Positions 8,935 to 18,069 are shown, counted from the first letter of the stretch. The stretch: 64,000 nucleotides of DNA from Piscinibacter sp. XHJ-5 (GCF_029855045.1 NZ_CP123228.1:3286001-3350000); one strand, 5' to 3'. Notes: generated by a model from the letters alone, not told the origin. Made by a program: numbers and translations.

Positions 8935-8939
8935 CAATC
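8926..8939. promoter_or_regulatory. Inverted repeat, probable GntR/FCD operator shared by both operons
   Basis: GATTGT-CA-ACAATC is a perfect 6-bp inverted repeat with a 2-base centre. It has the GT-N-AC core typical of operators bound by FadR/FCD-type GntR regulators, and such a regulator is encoded 280 bp away in the rightward operon. It overlaps the -35 boxes of both divergent promoters, so one bound dimer could control both directions. The identity of the bound protein is inferred from proximity. Confidence 0.55.
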
Positions 8940-8956
8940 ACAATGTCGAGTATAGT
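8928..8956 (+). promoter_or_regulatory. Predicted promoter of the rightward operon
   Basis: TTGTCA (8928-8933) and TATAGT (8951-8956) with a 17-base spacer lie 44 bp before the biotin carrier gene at 9000. The -35 box is part of the shared inverted repeat. This AT-rich patch stands out from the GC-rich surroundings. Confidence 0.6.
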
Positions 8957-8999
8957 GCATTCAATCCGGCGCGGGTCGGAGTTACATCAAGGACCAAAC

Positions 9000-9224
9000 A
9001 TGACGACGCAGACGATTCGATCCGAGATCACCGGAACGGTGTGGAAGGTCGTGGTGCAAGAGGGTGGGGCGCTGGAGGCCGACGACACCATCATGATTCT
9101 CGAATCCATGAAGATGGAGATCCCGGTCGTGGCGCCCGAAGCCGGGCGGGTGGTCAGGTTCCTCGTCGCCGAAGGCGCCGCGGTGCGCGAGGGCCAGGAA
9201 GTGGCGGTCTTCGAAGAGGAATGA
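9000..9224 (+). CDS. Small biotin/lipoyl-attachment carrier protein
   Basis: A minimal 74-residue biotinyl domain with the biotinylation motif ESMKM (Lys38) in the hairpin between strands, as in stand-alone carriers of acyl-CoA carboxylases and decarboxylases. It has no AccB-type N-terminal extension. The ATG at 9000 is supported by AAGGA seven bases upstream; a longer open frame begins in the promoter and is ignored. The stop overlaps the GntR start (ATGA). It is the second biotin carrier of the locus and probably serves the two PccB-type carboxyltransferases of its own operon. Confidence 0.88.
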   Translation: MTTQTIRSEITGTVWKVVVQEGGALEADDTIMILESMKMEIPVVAPEAGRVVRFLVAEGAAVREGQEVAVFEEE

Positions 9225-9898
9225 CTGCCGTGAAGCCACCGAGCCGCCAGTTGCTGACGCTGCCCGAGCAGATTGCCGAGCGCATCTTCGCGGCCATCGC
9301 GAGCGGCGAGTACGCGCCGGGCGATCGCATCCGCGAGGAGACGCTGACCGAGCAGTACGAGGTCAGCCGCGGGCCGGTGCGCGAGGCGCTGCGCATCCTG
9401 GAAAAGGACTCGGTCGTGCGCATCCTGCCCAACCGGGGCGCCCACGTGACGCAGCTCTCCATCAAGGAGGTCGGCGACCTCTTCGAGATTCGCCGCTACC
9501 TCGTCGGCGCGATGGTGCGGCGCCTGTCCCCCCGCGACGACACCGTCATCGGCCTGATCGACGTCGAGGTGCGCGAGCTCGAAGCCTTGGCGAGGGAGCC
9601 CGGCGTGAACGACGCCTACCTCGCATGCAGCTTCCGGCTCAGCCGCCTGCTCGCAGATGCCTCGGGCAACGAGCGGCTCGCCGAGATCCTGGGGTCGCTC
9701 GCGCGGCAGACGCGGCGCTACTCGGCGCTCGGGCTGGCGACCGCGGCGCGGCGCAAGGCATCGGCACGCACCTGGCGCGCGATGCTGGATGCGCTGAAGG
9801 CCGGCGACGCCGACGCGGCGGCTGCCGCGATCGAAACCCTCATCGACGCTTCACGAGATGAAGCGGTCAGGCAGCTGCAGGCGGCAGCGACCCATTGA
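9221..9898 (+). CDS. GntR-family transcriptional regulator, FCD type
   Basis: A 225-residue regulator. Residues 12-78 form the winged helix (EQIAERIFAAIASGEYAPGD, then VSRGPVREALRILE), and residues about 85-215 form an all-helical FCD ligand-binding domain. Such regulators bind an organic acid or acyl-CoA that releases them from GT-N-AC palindromes. It overlaps the carrier gene by 4 bp and lies next to the bidirectional control region, whose inverted repeat (8926-8939) is the likely target. It is therefore probably the local repressor of both catabolic operons. The inducer is unknown. Confidence 0.88.
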   Translation: MTAVKPPSRQLLTLPEQIAERIFAAIASGEYAPGDRIREETLTEQYEVSRGPVREALRILEKDSVVRILPNRGAHVTQLSIKEVGDLFEIRRYLVGAMVRRLSPRDDTVIGLIDVEVRELEALAREPGVNDAYLACSFRLSRLLADASGNERLAEILGSLARQTRRYSALGLATAARRKASARTWRAMLDALKAGDADAAAAAIETLIDASRDEAVRQLQAAATH

Positions 9899-9915
9899 AC
9901 CAAGGACTTCCTCCC

Positions 9916-11493
9916 ATGAGCTCCAACCGAATCGCAGGGCACGCCCTGTCCTGGGCCGCGGCGCAGTTCCGCGACCGGCCCGCCGTCGTGTTCCGCGACC
10001 GCAGCTTCAGCTACACGCAGATCGAGCGACGCAGCAACCGGCTCGCCAACGCGCTCATCGGGCTGGGCCTGCCCCCGGGTGATCGCCTCGCCGTCCTGCT
10101 CAACAACTCGGTGGAAAGCATCGAGAGCCAGTTCGGCGCGGAGAAGGCGGCGCAGGGCTACGTCGCGCTGAACGCACGCCACACCTTGCGCGAGCAGGCC
10201 GCAATCCTCAACGACGCCGAAGCGTCCGTGCTCATCGCCGGGGTGGAATTCCGCGACCTGGCGCTGCAAGTGCGGCCGCTCGTGCCCTCGCTGCGCCACG
10301 TGATCGGCGTGGGTTGGCATGACGACGGCGTGCTCGGATACGACGCGCTGCTGGAGAAGGCGGCAGACGGGTTCCCTCACCTCAAGGTGAGCGCCGACCT
10401 GCTGCTGCGCATCGCCTACACCTCGGGCACGACCGGCAAGCCGAAGGGCGTCGCCTACAGCATCGAACGCTGGGAAGCGCGCCTCGCGAACCACTTCAGC
10501 GCCATGGAGTACGCCCTGGGCGTCGACGACGCGATGCTGCACGTGGGGCCGCTCACGCACGCCGCCGGCGTGCACCTGCTGCCGTGCTACCTGCGCGGAG
10601 CGCGCAACATCGTCGCCGACAAGTTCGATCCCGAGCAGGTGCTTGCGCAGATCGCCAGCGATCGCATCACGCAGCTCATGGTCGTGCCCACCATGCTGAG
10701 CCGCCTGCTGGAGGCCTTGGCCGCCAACCCCGACGCCGACGTGTCCTCCCTGCGGCGCGTGCACTACGGCACCGCGCCGACACCGACCAACCTGGTCCAT
10801 GAGGCGCTGCAGCGGCTCGGCCCGATCCTGCGTCAGCAGTACGGCATGACCGAGGCCGTCCAGCCGCTGTGCGTGCTCTACCCGCACGAGCATCTGCAGG
10901 ACGGCCAGCCTTCGACGCGCATCACGTCGTGCGGCAAGCCGGTGATGGACGTCGAGATCACGATCCGTGACGCCGACGGCCGCGCGCTGCGGACCGGCGA
11001 GGTGGGCGAGATCGCCATCGCGCACCGCGGCATCGGCGAAGTGGCCTTCTGGCGCCGGCCCGACCTCGAGAGCGAAGCCATCCGCGACGGCTGGTACTAC
11101 AGCGGCGACCTGGGTCGCTTCGACGACGAAGGCTTTCTCTACATCGTCGGACGCAACAAGGACATGATGATCAGCGGCGGCTTCAACGTCTACGCGCGCG
11201 AGGTCGAAGACGCGCTGCACACTCACCCGGCCGTCGCCGAGGTGGCCGTGCTCGGCCTGCCCGACGCCGAGTGGGGCGAGGTGATCGCCGCGTTCGTCGT
11301 CTGCAAACCCGGTCAGGCAACCGATGCCGATGCGCTCGCACGGCATTGCAGCGAACTGATCGCCGGCTACAAGAAGCCGCGCGTCATCGAGTTCGTCGAC
11401 GCACTGCCGCGCAACCACGCCGGCAAGGTGACCAAGAACGACCTGCGCGACGCCTGGCTCGCGCGCCATACCGAAGGAGCGACCTCCAAATGA
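9916..11493 (+). CDS. AMP-dependent acyl-CoA ligase
   Basis: A 525-residue ligase with TSGTTGKPKG at residues 169-178, YSGDLGRFDDEGFLYIVGR in the hinge region and the catalytic lysine in PRNHAGKVTKNDLRD at the C-terminus. It forms an acyl-CoA through an acyl-adenylate. AAGGA nine bases before the ATG at 9916 supports the start; the open frame reaches further up to a TTG that overlaps the GntR stop. It is a second ligase, only distantly similar to the one at 1970-3514, so the locus probably activates two acids or the same acid at two stages. Its stop overlaps the next ATG. Confidence 0.88.
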   Translation: MSSNRIAGHALSWAAAQFRDRPAVVFRDRSFSYTQIERRSNRLANALIGLGLPPGDRLAVLLNNSVESIESQFGAEKAAQGYVALNARHTLREQAAILNDAEASVLIAGVEFRDLALQVRPLVPSLRHVIGVGWHDDGVLGYDALLEKAADGFPHLKVSADLLLRIAYTSGTTGKPKGVAYSIERWEARLANHFSAMEYALGVDDAMLHVGPLTHAAGVHLLPCYLRGARNIVADKFDPEQVLAQIASDRITQLMVVPTMLSRLLEALAANPDADVSSLRRVHYGTAPTPTNLVHEALQRLGPILRQQYGMTEAVQPLCVLYPHEHLQDGQPSTRITSCGKPVMDVEITIRDADGRALRTGEVGEIAIAHRGIGEVAFWRRPDLESEAIRDGWYYSGDLGRFDDEGFLYIVGRNKDMMISGGFNVYAREVEDALHTHPAVAEVAVLGLPDAEWGEVIAAFVVCKPGQATDADALARHCSELIAGYKKPRVIEFVDALPRNHAGKVTKNDLRDAWLARHTEGATSK

Positions 11494-13085
11494 ATGCGAC
11501 ACAGACAGCCGCCCCCGTGGCGGGCGAGTGGGCCGAGGACCTGGACGAGCTGGCACAGCGCCGCGCGATCGCGCATGCGCTGGGCGGCGAGGAGCCGGTG
11601 GCGCGCCATCACGCGCAGGGCAAGCTGACGGCGCGTGAACGCATCGCCCACCTGCTCGACGAAGGGAGCTTCAACGAGATCGGCGTGCTGGCCGGCGCGG
11701 TCAAGTACGGGCCGGATCGCAAGCGCCAGGACTTCACGCCCAGCAACGCCGTCGTCGGCGTCGGCAAAATCGCCGAGCGGCGCACCGTGGTCGCGTCCGA
11801 CGACTTCACGATCCGCGCCGGCTCGTCCGAGGGGTCGGTGTCGGAGAAGTGGATCTTCGCCGACCGCTATGCCTGGGAGTACAAGCTGCCGATCGTGCGC
11901 ATGGTCGACAGCGCCGGCGGCAGCGTCAAGCTGCTCGACAAGCTGGGCCACACCAAGATCCCCGGCTATGCGATGTTGCCGATGACGCAACTGCTCGGCG
12001 CCGTGCCGGTCGTCGGCATCGCGCTCGGCGCCTGCGCGGGCCTGGGCGCGCTGCGGGTCGGCGCCGCCCACCTTGCCATCATGGTTCGCGGCAAGAGCCA
12101 GGTCTTTGCCGGCGGGCCGCCGGTCGTGAAACAGGCGCTCGGAATCGAGATCGACAAGGAGGCGCTCGGCGGCTACGACGCCATGCACCGTTACAGCGGC
12201 GTGGTGGGCCTGGCCGTCGATACCGAAGAAGAGGCGCTGCAGGCCACGCGGCGCTTCCTCTCGTACCTGCCGGGCAACGTGTGGGAACAGCCGCCGCGCG
12301 TGCCCTGCGAAGATCCGCCGCAGCGCTGCGACGAATGGCTCAACCGGGCGATCCCGGCCGACAAACGCAAGATTTTCCAGCCGCGCAAGATCCTGAAGGC
12401 GATCTTCGATGAAGGCTCGCTGTTCGAGATCGCGCCCGACTTCGGCGGCTCGACCGTCACCTGCCTGGCCCGGTTGAACGGCCACGCGGTGGGCGTGATG
12501 ACGAACAACCCGATGGTGATGGGCGGCGCGTTGACGCGCTCCGCGGCGTTGAAGATGGCGCGCTTCGTCGACTTGTGCGACACGTTCCACCTGCCGATCG
12601 TCAACCTGGCCGACCAGCCGGGCGTGATGACCGGCCCCGACGCCGAACGCGAAGGCACGATGGGGGCCGCATTGCAGGCGTTGCACGCGATCGAGCAGTC
12701 CGGCGTGCCGTGGCTGGCGATCGTGCTGCGGCGTTGCGTGGGCCTGGCCGGCGCCATGCTGAGCCCGTGGCACGGGCCTTCGGGAACCGCATTGCCGAAC
12801 CGCTATGCATGGCCGTCGGCGCGCTGGGGCTCGATCCCCATCGAGGGCGGTGTCGCCGCGGCGTTCAAGAAGGACATCGCCGCGGCCGCCGACCCGGTCG
12901 CGAAACGGCTGGACCTCGAGGCGCACTACCACGCGATCGCGTCGCCGCTGCGCACGGCCGAGCGTTTCGGCGTGCTCGACATCATCGAACCCGCGACGAC
13001 GCGGCCGCTGCTGTGCGCCTGGGTCGAAGACGCCTACCGGGCGACGAGCCGCCGGCTCGGCCCCGTCGGCCGCACGATGCGCTGA
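11490..13085 (+). CDS. Acyl-CoA carboxylase carboxyltransferase (PccB/MccB family), first copy
   Basis: A 531-residue carboxyltransferase with two crotonase-like halves, of the type that carboxylates an acyl-CoA from carboxybiotin. The N-terminal half has GKLTARERIAHLLDEGSF and the acyl-CoA-site glycines in VDSAGGSV; the C-terminal half has NLADQPGVMTGPDAE and LRRCVGLAGAMLS. ATGA overlap with the ligase gene sets the start at 11490. It lacks a biotin carboxylase partner in its operon and would need accC from the opposite operon. It is a distant paralogue of the next gene, so the two may form a heteromeric enzyme or act on different substrates. Confidence 0.85.
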   Translation: MNATQTAAPVAGEWAEDLDELAQRRAIAHALGGEEPVARHHAQGKLTARERIAHLLDEGSFNEIGVLAGAVKYGPDRKRQDFTPSNAVVGVGKIAERRTVVASDDFTIRAGSSEGSVSEKWIFADRYAWEYKLPIVRMVDSAGGSVKLLDKLGHTKIPGYAMLPMTQLLGAVPVVGIALGACAGLGALRVGAAHLAIMVRGKSQVFAGGPPVVKQALGIEIDKEALGGYDAMHRYSGVVGLAVDTEEEALQATRRFLSYLPGNVWEQPPRVPCEDPPQRCDEWLNRAIPADKRKIFQPRKILKAIFDEGSLFEIAPDFGGSTVTCLARLNGHAVGVMTNNPMVMGGALTRSAALKMARFVDLCDTFHLPIVNLADQPGVMTGPDAEREGTMGAALQALHAIEQSGVPWLAIVLRRCVGLAGAMLSPWHGPSGTALPNRYAWPSARWGSIPIEGGVAAAFKKDIAAAADPVAKRLDLEAHYHAIASPLRTAERFGVLDIIEPATTRPLLCAWVEDAYRATSRRLGPVGRTMR

Positions 13086-13094
13086 GCCGAGAGC

Positions 13095-14642
13095 ATGCAC
13101 ATGAACGCCACTTATGAAGAGCAACGCGCCGAGCTCGACGCGCGTGTCAGCGTCGCCCTCGCGATGGGCGGCGAAGCCAAGCTCGCCCAGCGCCGCGCCG
13201 GCGGCAACCTGAATGCCCGCGAGCGCATCGACCAGCTTCTGGACCCCGGCTCGTTCAGCGAGACCGGCATGCTGGCGGTGTCGGTCCTGCCCGCCGACCG
13301 CGAGACCTCGCCGGCCGACGCCAAGATCACCGGCACCGGTCGCATCGAGGGGCGGCGCGTGGCCGTGGTGTCGAACGACATGACGGTCAAGGGTGCGTCG
13401 TCGTCGGCCGTCAACATGCGCAAGATCGGCCGTCTCAAGGAGACCGCCACCCGCAACGGCATGCCGTTGATCTTCCTCGGCGAGTCGAGCGGCTCGCGGG
13501 TGCCGGACAGCCTGGGCGCGGAGGCGATGGCCGCCGCGGGCCAGGACCCGCAGCAGTACTGCCGGCGCCGCGAGACGCCTTGGGTCAGCGCCGTGCTCGG
13601 TCCCTGCCTGGGCTCGTCGACCTGGTACACCTGCCTCTCCGATTTCGTGGTGATGCGCAAGGGTGCGTTCCTCGCGGTGTCCAGCGCCCGTGTCACATCG
13701 CTGGCGATCGGTGAGGCCGTGGACCCTGAAGAGCTCGGCGGCTGGAAGCTGCACGCCGAGCAGACCGGGCTGGTGGACATGGTGGTCGACAGCGACGCGG
13801 AGGCGCTCGCGGCGATTCGCCGGTTCCTCAGCTACCTGCCGTCGCACGCGGGTGAGCGCCCCCCCAGCCAACCGGCAGCCGAGGCGATTGCGCCTGACGG
13901 GGACAAACTCCTCGAGCTCGTGCCATCCGCGCGCAGCAAGACCTACGACATGCGCAAGGTGATCGCCGGCATCGTCGATGGCGGAAGCTTCCTCAACCTG
14001 AAGGATCGCTTCGGGCGCGCCGCCGTGACCGGCCTGGCGCGGCTGAACGGCGAAAGCGTGGGCATCGTCGCGTCCAACCCGATGTTCAAGGGCGGCGCGA
14101 TGGACCCCGAGGCCTGTCGCAAGGTCACGTCGTTTCTCGTGATGTGCGACTCGTTCAACATCCCGATCGTCTTCCTGGTCGACACGCCCGGCTTTCTCGT
14201 CGGCATCGAGGGCGAACGCAAAGCGGCGCCGGCGCACATCATGAACATGATCCACGCCGTGCAGCTGTGCAGCGTGCCCAAGCTGTCGGTGATCGTGCGC
14301 AAGAGCTACGGCCAGGCCTACATCAACATGGGTGGCGGCCGCAACAGCGACGAGGTGGCGGCCTGGACCAGCGCCGACGCCAGCTTCATGGATCCGCAGA
14401 TCGGGGTCAGCGTGCTGCACGGCATCAAGCGCGAGGACGACCCCGAGCGCTTCGATCGGCTGAAGGCCGAATTGGCGCGCGACACCTCGGCCTACGCCCT
14501 GGCCGGCGCTTTCGGGGTGCAGTCGGTGATCGCGCCGCAGCAGACGCGGGCTTGGCTGATCGATGCACTGGCCACGCATCGCCGCGAGCGCAACGGCGGC
14601 ATCGGCGAGCACGAGATGCGCTCGTGGCCGACCTACATCTGA
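13095..14642 (+). CDS. Acyl-CoA carboxylase carboxyltransferase (PccB/MccB family), second copy
   Basis: A 515-residue carboxyltransferase of the same family. Visible landmarks are GGNLNARERIDQLLDPGSF, FLGESSGSRVPDSLGAE in the N-terminal half and FLVDTPGFLVGIEGE with YGQAYINMGGG in the C-terminal half. The latter two are closer to typical PccB/MCC-beta sequences than those of the first copy. ATG codons at 13095 and 13101 are both possible. The 9-bp gap to the previous gene and 47-bp gap to the MFS gene fit one transcript. It probably forms the functional carboxyltransferase with the small carrier (9000-9224) and the biotin carboxylase. Confidence 0.87.
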   Translation: MHMNATYEEQRAELDARVSVALAMGGEAKLAQRRAGGNLNARERIDQLLDPGSFSETGMLAVSVLPADRETSPADAKITGTGRIEGRRVAVVSNDMTVKGASSSAVNMRKIGRLKETATRNGMPLIFLGESSGSRVPDSLGAEAMAAAGQDPQQYCRRRETPWVSAVLGPCLGSSTWYTCLSDFVVMRKGAFLAVSSARVTSLAIGEAVDPEELGGWKLHAEQTGLVDMVVDSDAEALAAIRRFLSYLPSHAGERPPSQPAAEAIAPDGDKLLELVPSARSKTYDMRKVIAGIVDGGSFLNLKDRFGRAAVTGLARLNGESVGIVASNPMFKGGAMDPEACRKVTSFLVMCDSFNIPIVFLVDTPGFLVGIEGERKAAPAHIMNMIHAVQLCSVPKLSVIVRKSYGQAYINMGGGRNSDEVAAWTSADASFMDPQIGVSVLHGIKREDDPERFDRLKAELARDTSAYALAGAFGVQSVIAPQQTRAWLIDALATHRRERNGGIGEHEMRSWPTYI

Positions 14643-14689
14643 ACTCGCCTCGACCTCGAAACCCGTTCGCCACACCTTCAGGACCCGCC

Positions 14690-16003
14690 ATGAACCAGAC
14701 CCTGACGGCAGTCGCCGTCCCCACGCTCCCTCCCGCCCGCACGTCGCGTGTCTACGCCTGGGCAGTATTCGCGCTGACCTTCGGCCTGATGCTGTCCGAC
14801 TACCTGTCGCGCCAGGTGATCGGCGCCGTCTTCCCGTCCATCAAGGCCGAGTGGGCGCTGTCGGACTCGCAGCTCGGGATGCTCGTGAGCGTGGTCTCGT
14901 TCGTCGTCGGCCTGCTGTCGGTGCCGATCTCGCTGGTCGCGGACCGGTGGGGCCGGGTGAAGAGCATCACGCTGATGGCCTTCATGTGGTGCCTCGCGAC
15001 CGTCGTTTGCGGCCTGGCGCAGAACTATGCGCAACTGCTGGGGTCGCGGATGTTCGTCGGCCTCGGCGAGGCCGCCTACGGAGCCGCGGGGGCCGCGTTG
15101 CTGGCGCATGTGTTTCCGGCCCGGCAGCGCGCCGCGGTGCTCGGCGCATTCCTGTCGGCAAGTCTGTTCGGTTCGGTGCTCGGTGTGGTGATCGGGGGCG
15201 CGGTCGCGGCCCAATACGGCTGGCGGATGGCGTTCTTCGCCGTGGGTGCCCCCGGCCTCCTGCTGGCGCTGGTCTATCCCTTCGTCGTGCGCGACTACAA
15301 GACGGTCCCCCTGGCCACCGAGGGCGAGGGCGGCGCTGCGTCCAAACGATCGGGCATCGGCCAGGTCGCGCGCGCAGTGTTTGCCGCACGGTCGGGCAAC
15401 TACACGTTTCTCGCGAGCGGACTGCAGATGGCGATGCCCGCGATGCTCATCGCCTGGCTTCCGACGTACCTCGGCCGCTACCACCACATGGACGTGAAGC
15501 AGGGCGCGCTTATGACCGGCGCGGCGGTCATGGCTTCGGGCATCGGCATGATCTTCGGAGGCGGGCTGGCCGACCGGCTGAGCGCTTCTCGCCCGCGCCG
15601 CCGGGCACTGGTGCCGGCCGCCTATTCGGTGCTGTCGGCGCTGATCCTGATCACTGCCTTCGCGCTGCCGCCCGGACCGCTGGGGCTGGGCCTAATCTTC
15701 CTCGGCGCGTTGTTCGCCGCCGCGCACGGCGGTTGTTCGGGGGCCATCGTCTGCGATGTCACCCATCCGGGCGTGCGCGCGACGGTGACGGCTACGATGG
15801 CATTGGCCAACAACCTGATCGGCCTCGCGCCGGGCCCGCTCCTCGTCGGCTTGCTCTCGGATCTGTTCGGATTGAAGCTCGCACTGACGCTGACGCCGGT
15901 GATGGCGCTGGCGGCGGCCGTCTGCTTCGTGCTCGCATCGCGCAGCTACGAATCGGATGCGGCACGCCATCCGGCAAAGGGTGCGCAAGGAGCATCCGCA
16001 TGA
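14690..16003 (+). CDS. MFS transporter, probable organic acid uptake
   Basis: A 437-residue inner-membrane protein with about twelve hydrophobic segments. The MFS loop signature between segments 2 and 3 is visible as LVADRWGRVKS, and its pseudo-repeat as GGGLADRLSASRPRR in the second half. The N-terminal segment reads AVFALTFGLMLSDYLSRQVI, as in metabolite/anion transporters of the MFS such as the aromatic acid group. The ATG at 14690 follows AGGACC. Its stop overlaps the next start. Operon position suggests it imports the compound handled by the ligases; the substrate cannot be told. Confidence 0.82.
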   Translation: MNQTLTAVAVPTLPPARTSRVYAWAVFALTFGLMLSDYLSRQVIGAVFPSIKAEWALSDSQLGMLVSVVSFVVGLLSVPISLVADRWGRVKSITLMAFMWCLATVVCGLAQNYAQLLGSRMFVGLGEAAYGAAGAALLAHVFPARQRAAVLGAFLSASLFGSVLGVVIGGAVAAQYGWRMAFFAVGAPGLLLALVYPFVVRDYKTVPLATEGEGGAASKRSGIGQVARAVFAARSGNYTFLASGLQMAMPAMLIAWLPTYLGRYHHMDVKQGALMTGAAVMASGIGMIFGGGLADRLSASRPRRRALVPAAYSVLSALILITAFALPPGPLGLGLIFLGALFAAAHGGCSGAIVCDVTHPGVRATVTATMALANNLIGLAPGPLLVGLLSDLFGLKLALTLTPVMALAAAVCFVLASRSYESDAARHPAKGAQGASA

Positions 16004-17028
16004 ACCTCGCCTCGACGTTGACCGGCTGGCGTGCGCCCGCGAGCACGAACTTCCATGGCGTCTTCATGTCCGGGGTGGTGGCGGTTGCCGCCATGTCGCT
16101 GGCCGAGCACTACCGCGCATCGGCGATGCTGTTCGCCCTGTTGCTCGGCATGGCCATGAACTTCCTGTCGACCGAGGGCCGGTGCGTCCCGGGCATCCGG
16201 TTCTCGGCCAGCACGCTGCTGCGCATCGGCGTCGCGCTGCTGGGCGTGCGGATCACGCTGGGGCAGATCACGGCGCTGGGCGCATGGCCGATCGCGATGG
16301 TCGTGCTCTCGGTGGCGCTGACCATCGGCTTCGGCATCGTGCTGGCGCGCCTGCTGGGCTATCGAAACCGGTTCGGTGTGCTGACCGGCGGCGCGGTGGG
16401 CATCTGCGGCGCCTCGGCGGCCATGGCGATCGCCGCGGTGATGCCCGCGAGTGCCGAGGACAACGTGAAGGAGCGCGCCACCATCTTCACGGTCATCGGG
16501 GTCAGCACGCTGTCCACGGTCGCGATGGTGATCTATCCGCTCATCGTGACGCCGCTCGGCTTCGGCGCCGACCACGCCGGCGTCTTCCTGGGCGGCACGA
16601 TCCACGACGTGGCGCAGGTGATCGGCGCGGGCTACGGCATGTCGAAGGAGACCGGCGACGTCGCGACGATCGTGAAGCTGCTGCGCGTTGCGATGCTGCT
16701 GCCGGTGATCCTCGTCATCACGTTGTCGTACCGCAAGCGCCATGTCGCCGGGGCATCCGGTGCGCCGAAGCCACCTTTGCTCCCCTGGTTCGTGGTGGCG
16801 TTCGCGCTGCTCGTCGCCATCAACAGCACCGGCCTGATTCCCGCAGGGCTGCAGCAGGCACTGCAGACGCTGTCGACCTGGCTGCTGGTGATTGCCATGT
16901 CGGCGATCGGCATGAAGACGAACCTGAAGGACGTCGCCACGGTGGGATTCAAGCCGATCCTGCTGATGCTGAGCGAGACCGTCTTTCTGGCCATCCTTGT
17001 CGTCGCATTCCTGTTCCTCGCCCGCTGA
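16000..17028 (+). CDS. YeiH/PSE-type putative anion exporter (UPF0324)
   Basis: A 342-residue membrane protein of the YeiH family, with about ten hydrophobic segments and the family signatures LLGMAMNFL, LRIGVALLGVRITLGQI, GGAVGICGASAAMAIA and GGTIHDVAQVIGAGY. Members are annotated as putative sulfate exporters and occur near sulfonate and taurine catabolism genes, but no sulfur gene is seen here. Translational overlap with the MFS gene (ATGA) ties it to the catabolic operon. Its role here might be anion balance or extrusion of an acidic product; this is inference. Confidence 0.82.
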   Translation: MNLASTLTGWRAPASTNFHGVFMSGVVAVAAMSLAEHYRASAMLFALLLGMAMNFLSTEGRCVPGIRFSASTLLRIGVALLGVRITLGQITALGAWPIAMVVLSVALTIGFGIVLARLLGYRNRFGVLTGGAVGICGASAAMAIAAVMPASAEDNVKERATIFTVIGVSTLSTVAMVIYPLIVTPLGFGADHAGVFLGGTIHDVAQVIGAGYGMSKETGDVATIVKLLRVAMLLPVILVITLSYRKRHVAGASGAPKPPLLPWFVVAFALLVAINSTGLIPAGLQQALQTLSTWLLVIAMSAIGMKTNLKDVATVGFKPILLMLSETVFLAILVVAFLFLAR

Positions 17029-17073
17029 AGAAGCGCGCTCGCCAATCCACACCACTGAAGACTGGAGCTGCAC

Positions 17074-18060
17074 ATGACTTCCCTTTCTCACCGCCGCCAG
17101 TTCGGCGCCACCCTGGCTGCCGCTGTCGCCTTGCTGTCCGCTCCTGCCGCGTTCGCGCAGGCCACGTCCGACAAGGTCTTGCGCATCATCGCGGCCGGGC
17201 CGCCCGGCGGCAGCCTCGACGTCGTGTCGCGCCTGCTGGCCGATGGCCTGCAGAAGGAGCTGAACCAGACTGTGGTCGTCGAATCGAAGCCCGGTGCCGG
17301 CGGCGCGCTGGCGGTCGGCGACCTCATGCAAGCGCCGCGCGACGGCAACACGGTGGTCGTCTCGCTCGACGCAATGGTCAGCGAGATCCCCCATGCCGTG
17401 AAGCTGCGCATCGACATGTCCAAGGAGGTCAAGCCGCTCGCCGAGCTGGCGCGCGGCGGACTCGTCATGGTGGGCAATCCGACGGTGCCGGCGAAGAACC
17501 TCGCCGAGGTGATCGCCTATGTAAAGGCCAATCCGGGCAAGGTGAGCTACGCCTCCTACAGCGCCGGGACGGTGTCGCATGTGATGGGCCTGCAACTGAA
17601 CAAGGTCGCCGGAATCGACATGGCGCACGTCGCTTACAAGGGCTCGCCCCCGGCGCTCATCGACGTGGTGGGTGGCCACGTGCCGCTGACGTTCACAGGA
17701 ATACCGAACGCGCTTCCGCTTCTCAAGGCCGGCAAGGTCGTGCCCTACGCCGTCAGCCTGCCCCAGCGTTCGCCGCTGCTGCCCGATGTGCCGACGTTCA
17801 GCGAGCTCGGCTATCCGCAGCTCGAGGCGACGCCGTGGGTCGGCCTGTTCGTCACGCCCGATGTGCCCGCCGCGGCACAGACCCGGCTGCGCGAAGCCGC
17901 CGTGAAAGTCATGGCCCTGCCGGCAACGCGCCAGCGCCTGACGGAGATCGGCTTCGACCCGGCCCAGCCGCGGACGCCGGACGAGTTGACGAAGCAGTTG
18001 CGCGCCGACTACGACCGCATCGGCGCCGTGCTGAAGTCGATCAACTTCAAGCCCGAGTGA
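17074..18060 (+). CDS. Bug/TctC-family periplasmic solute-binding protein
   Basis: A 328-residue secreted binding protein. Residues 1-28 form a signal peptide (HRRQFGATLAAAVALLSAPAAFA, cleavage after AFA). The mature part shows the Bug fold with VLRIIAAGPPGGSLDVVSRLL at the start and GKVSYASYSAGTVSHVMGLQLN near residue 165. Such proteins bind carboxylates for tripartite tricarboxylate (TctAB) or other uptake systems and are greatly expanded in Burkholderiales. No tctAB genes follow, so it must work with a permease encoded elsewhere or act as a sensor. It lies 45 bp after the YeiH gene and 9 bp before phaC. Confidence 0.88.
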   Translation: MTSLSHRRQFGATLAAAVALLSAPAAFAQATSDKVLRIIAAGPPGGSLDVVSRLLADGLQKELNQTVVVESKPGAGGALAVGDLMQAPRDGNTVVVSLDAMVSEIPHAVKLRIDMSKEVKPLAELARGGLVMVGNPTVPAKNLAEVIAYVKANPGKVSYASYSAGTVSHVMGLQLNKVAGIDMAHVAYKGSPPALIDVVGGHVPLTFTGIPNALPLLKAGKVVPYAVSLPQRSPLLPDVPTFSELGYPQLEATPWVGLFVTPDVPAAAQTRLREAAVKVMALPATRQRLTEIGFDPAQPRTPDELTKQLRADYDRIGAVLKSINFKPE

Positions 18061-18069
18061 GCAACGGTC

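Noticed and set aside
11367..14675. 1102-codon minus-strand frame opposite the two carboxyltransferase genes
   Set aside because: Histidine/alanine/arginine-rich antisense shadow; the plus-strand genes have complete family motifs.
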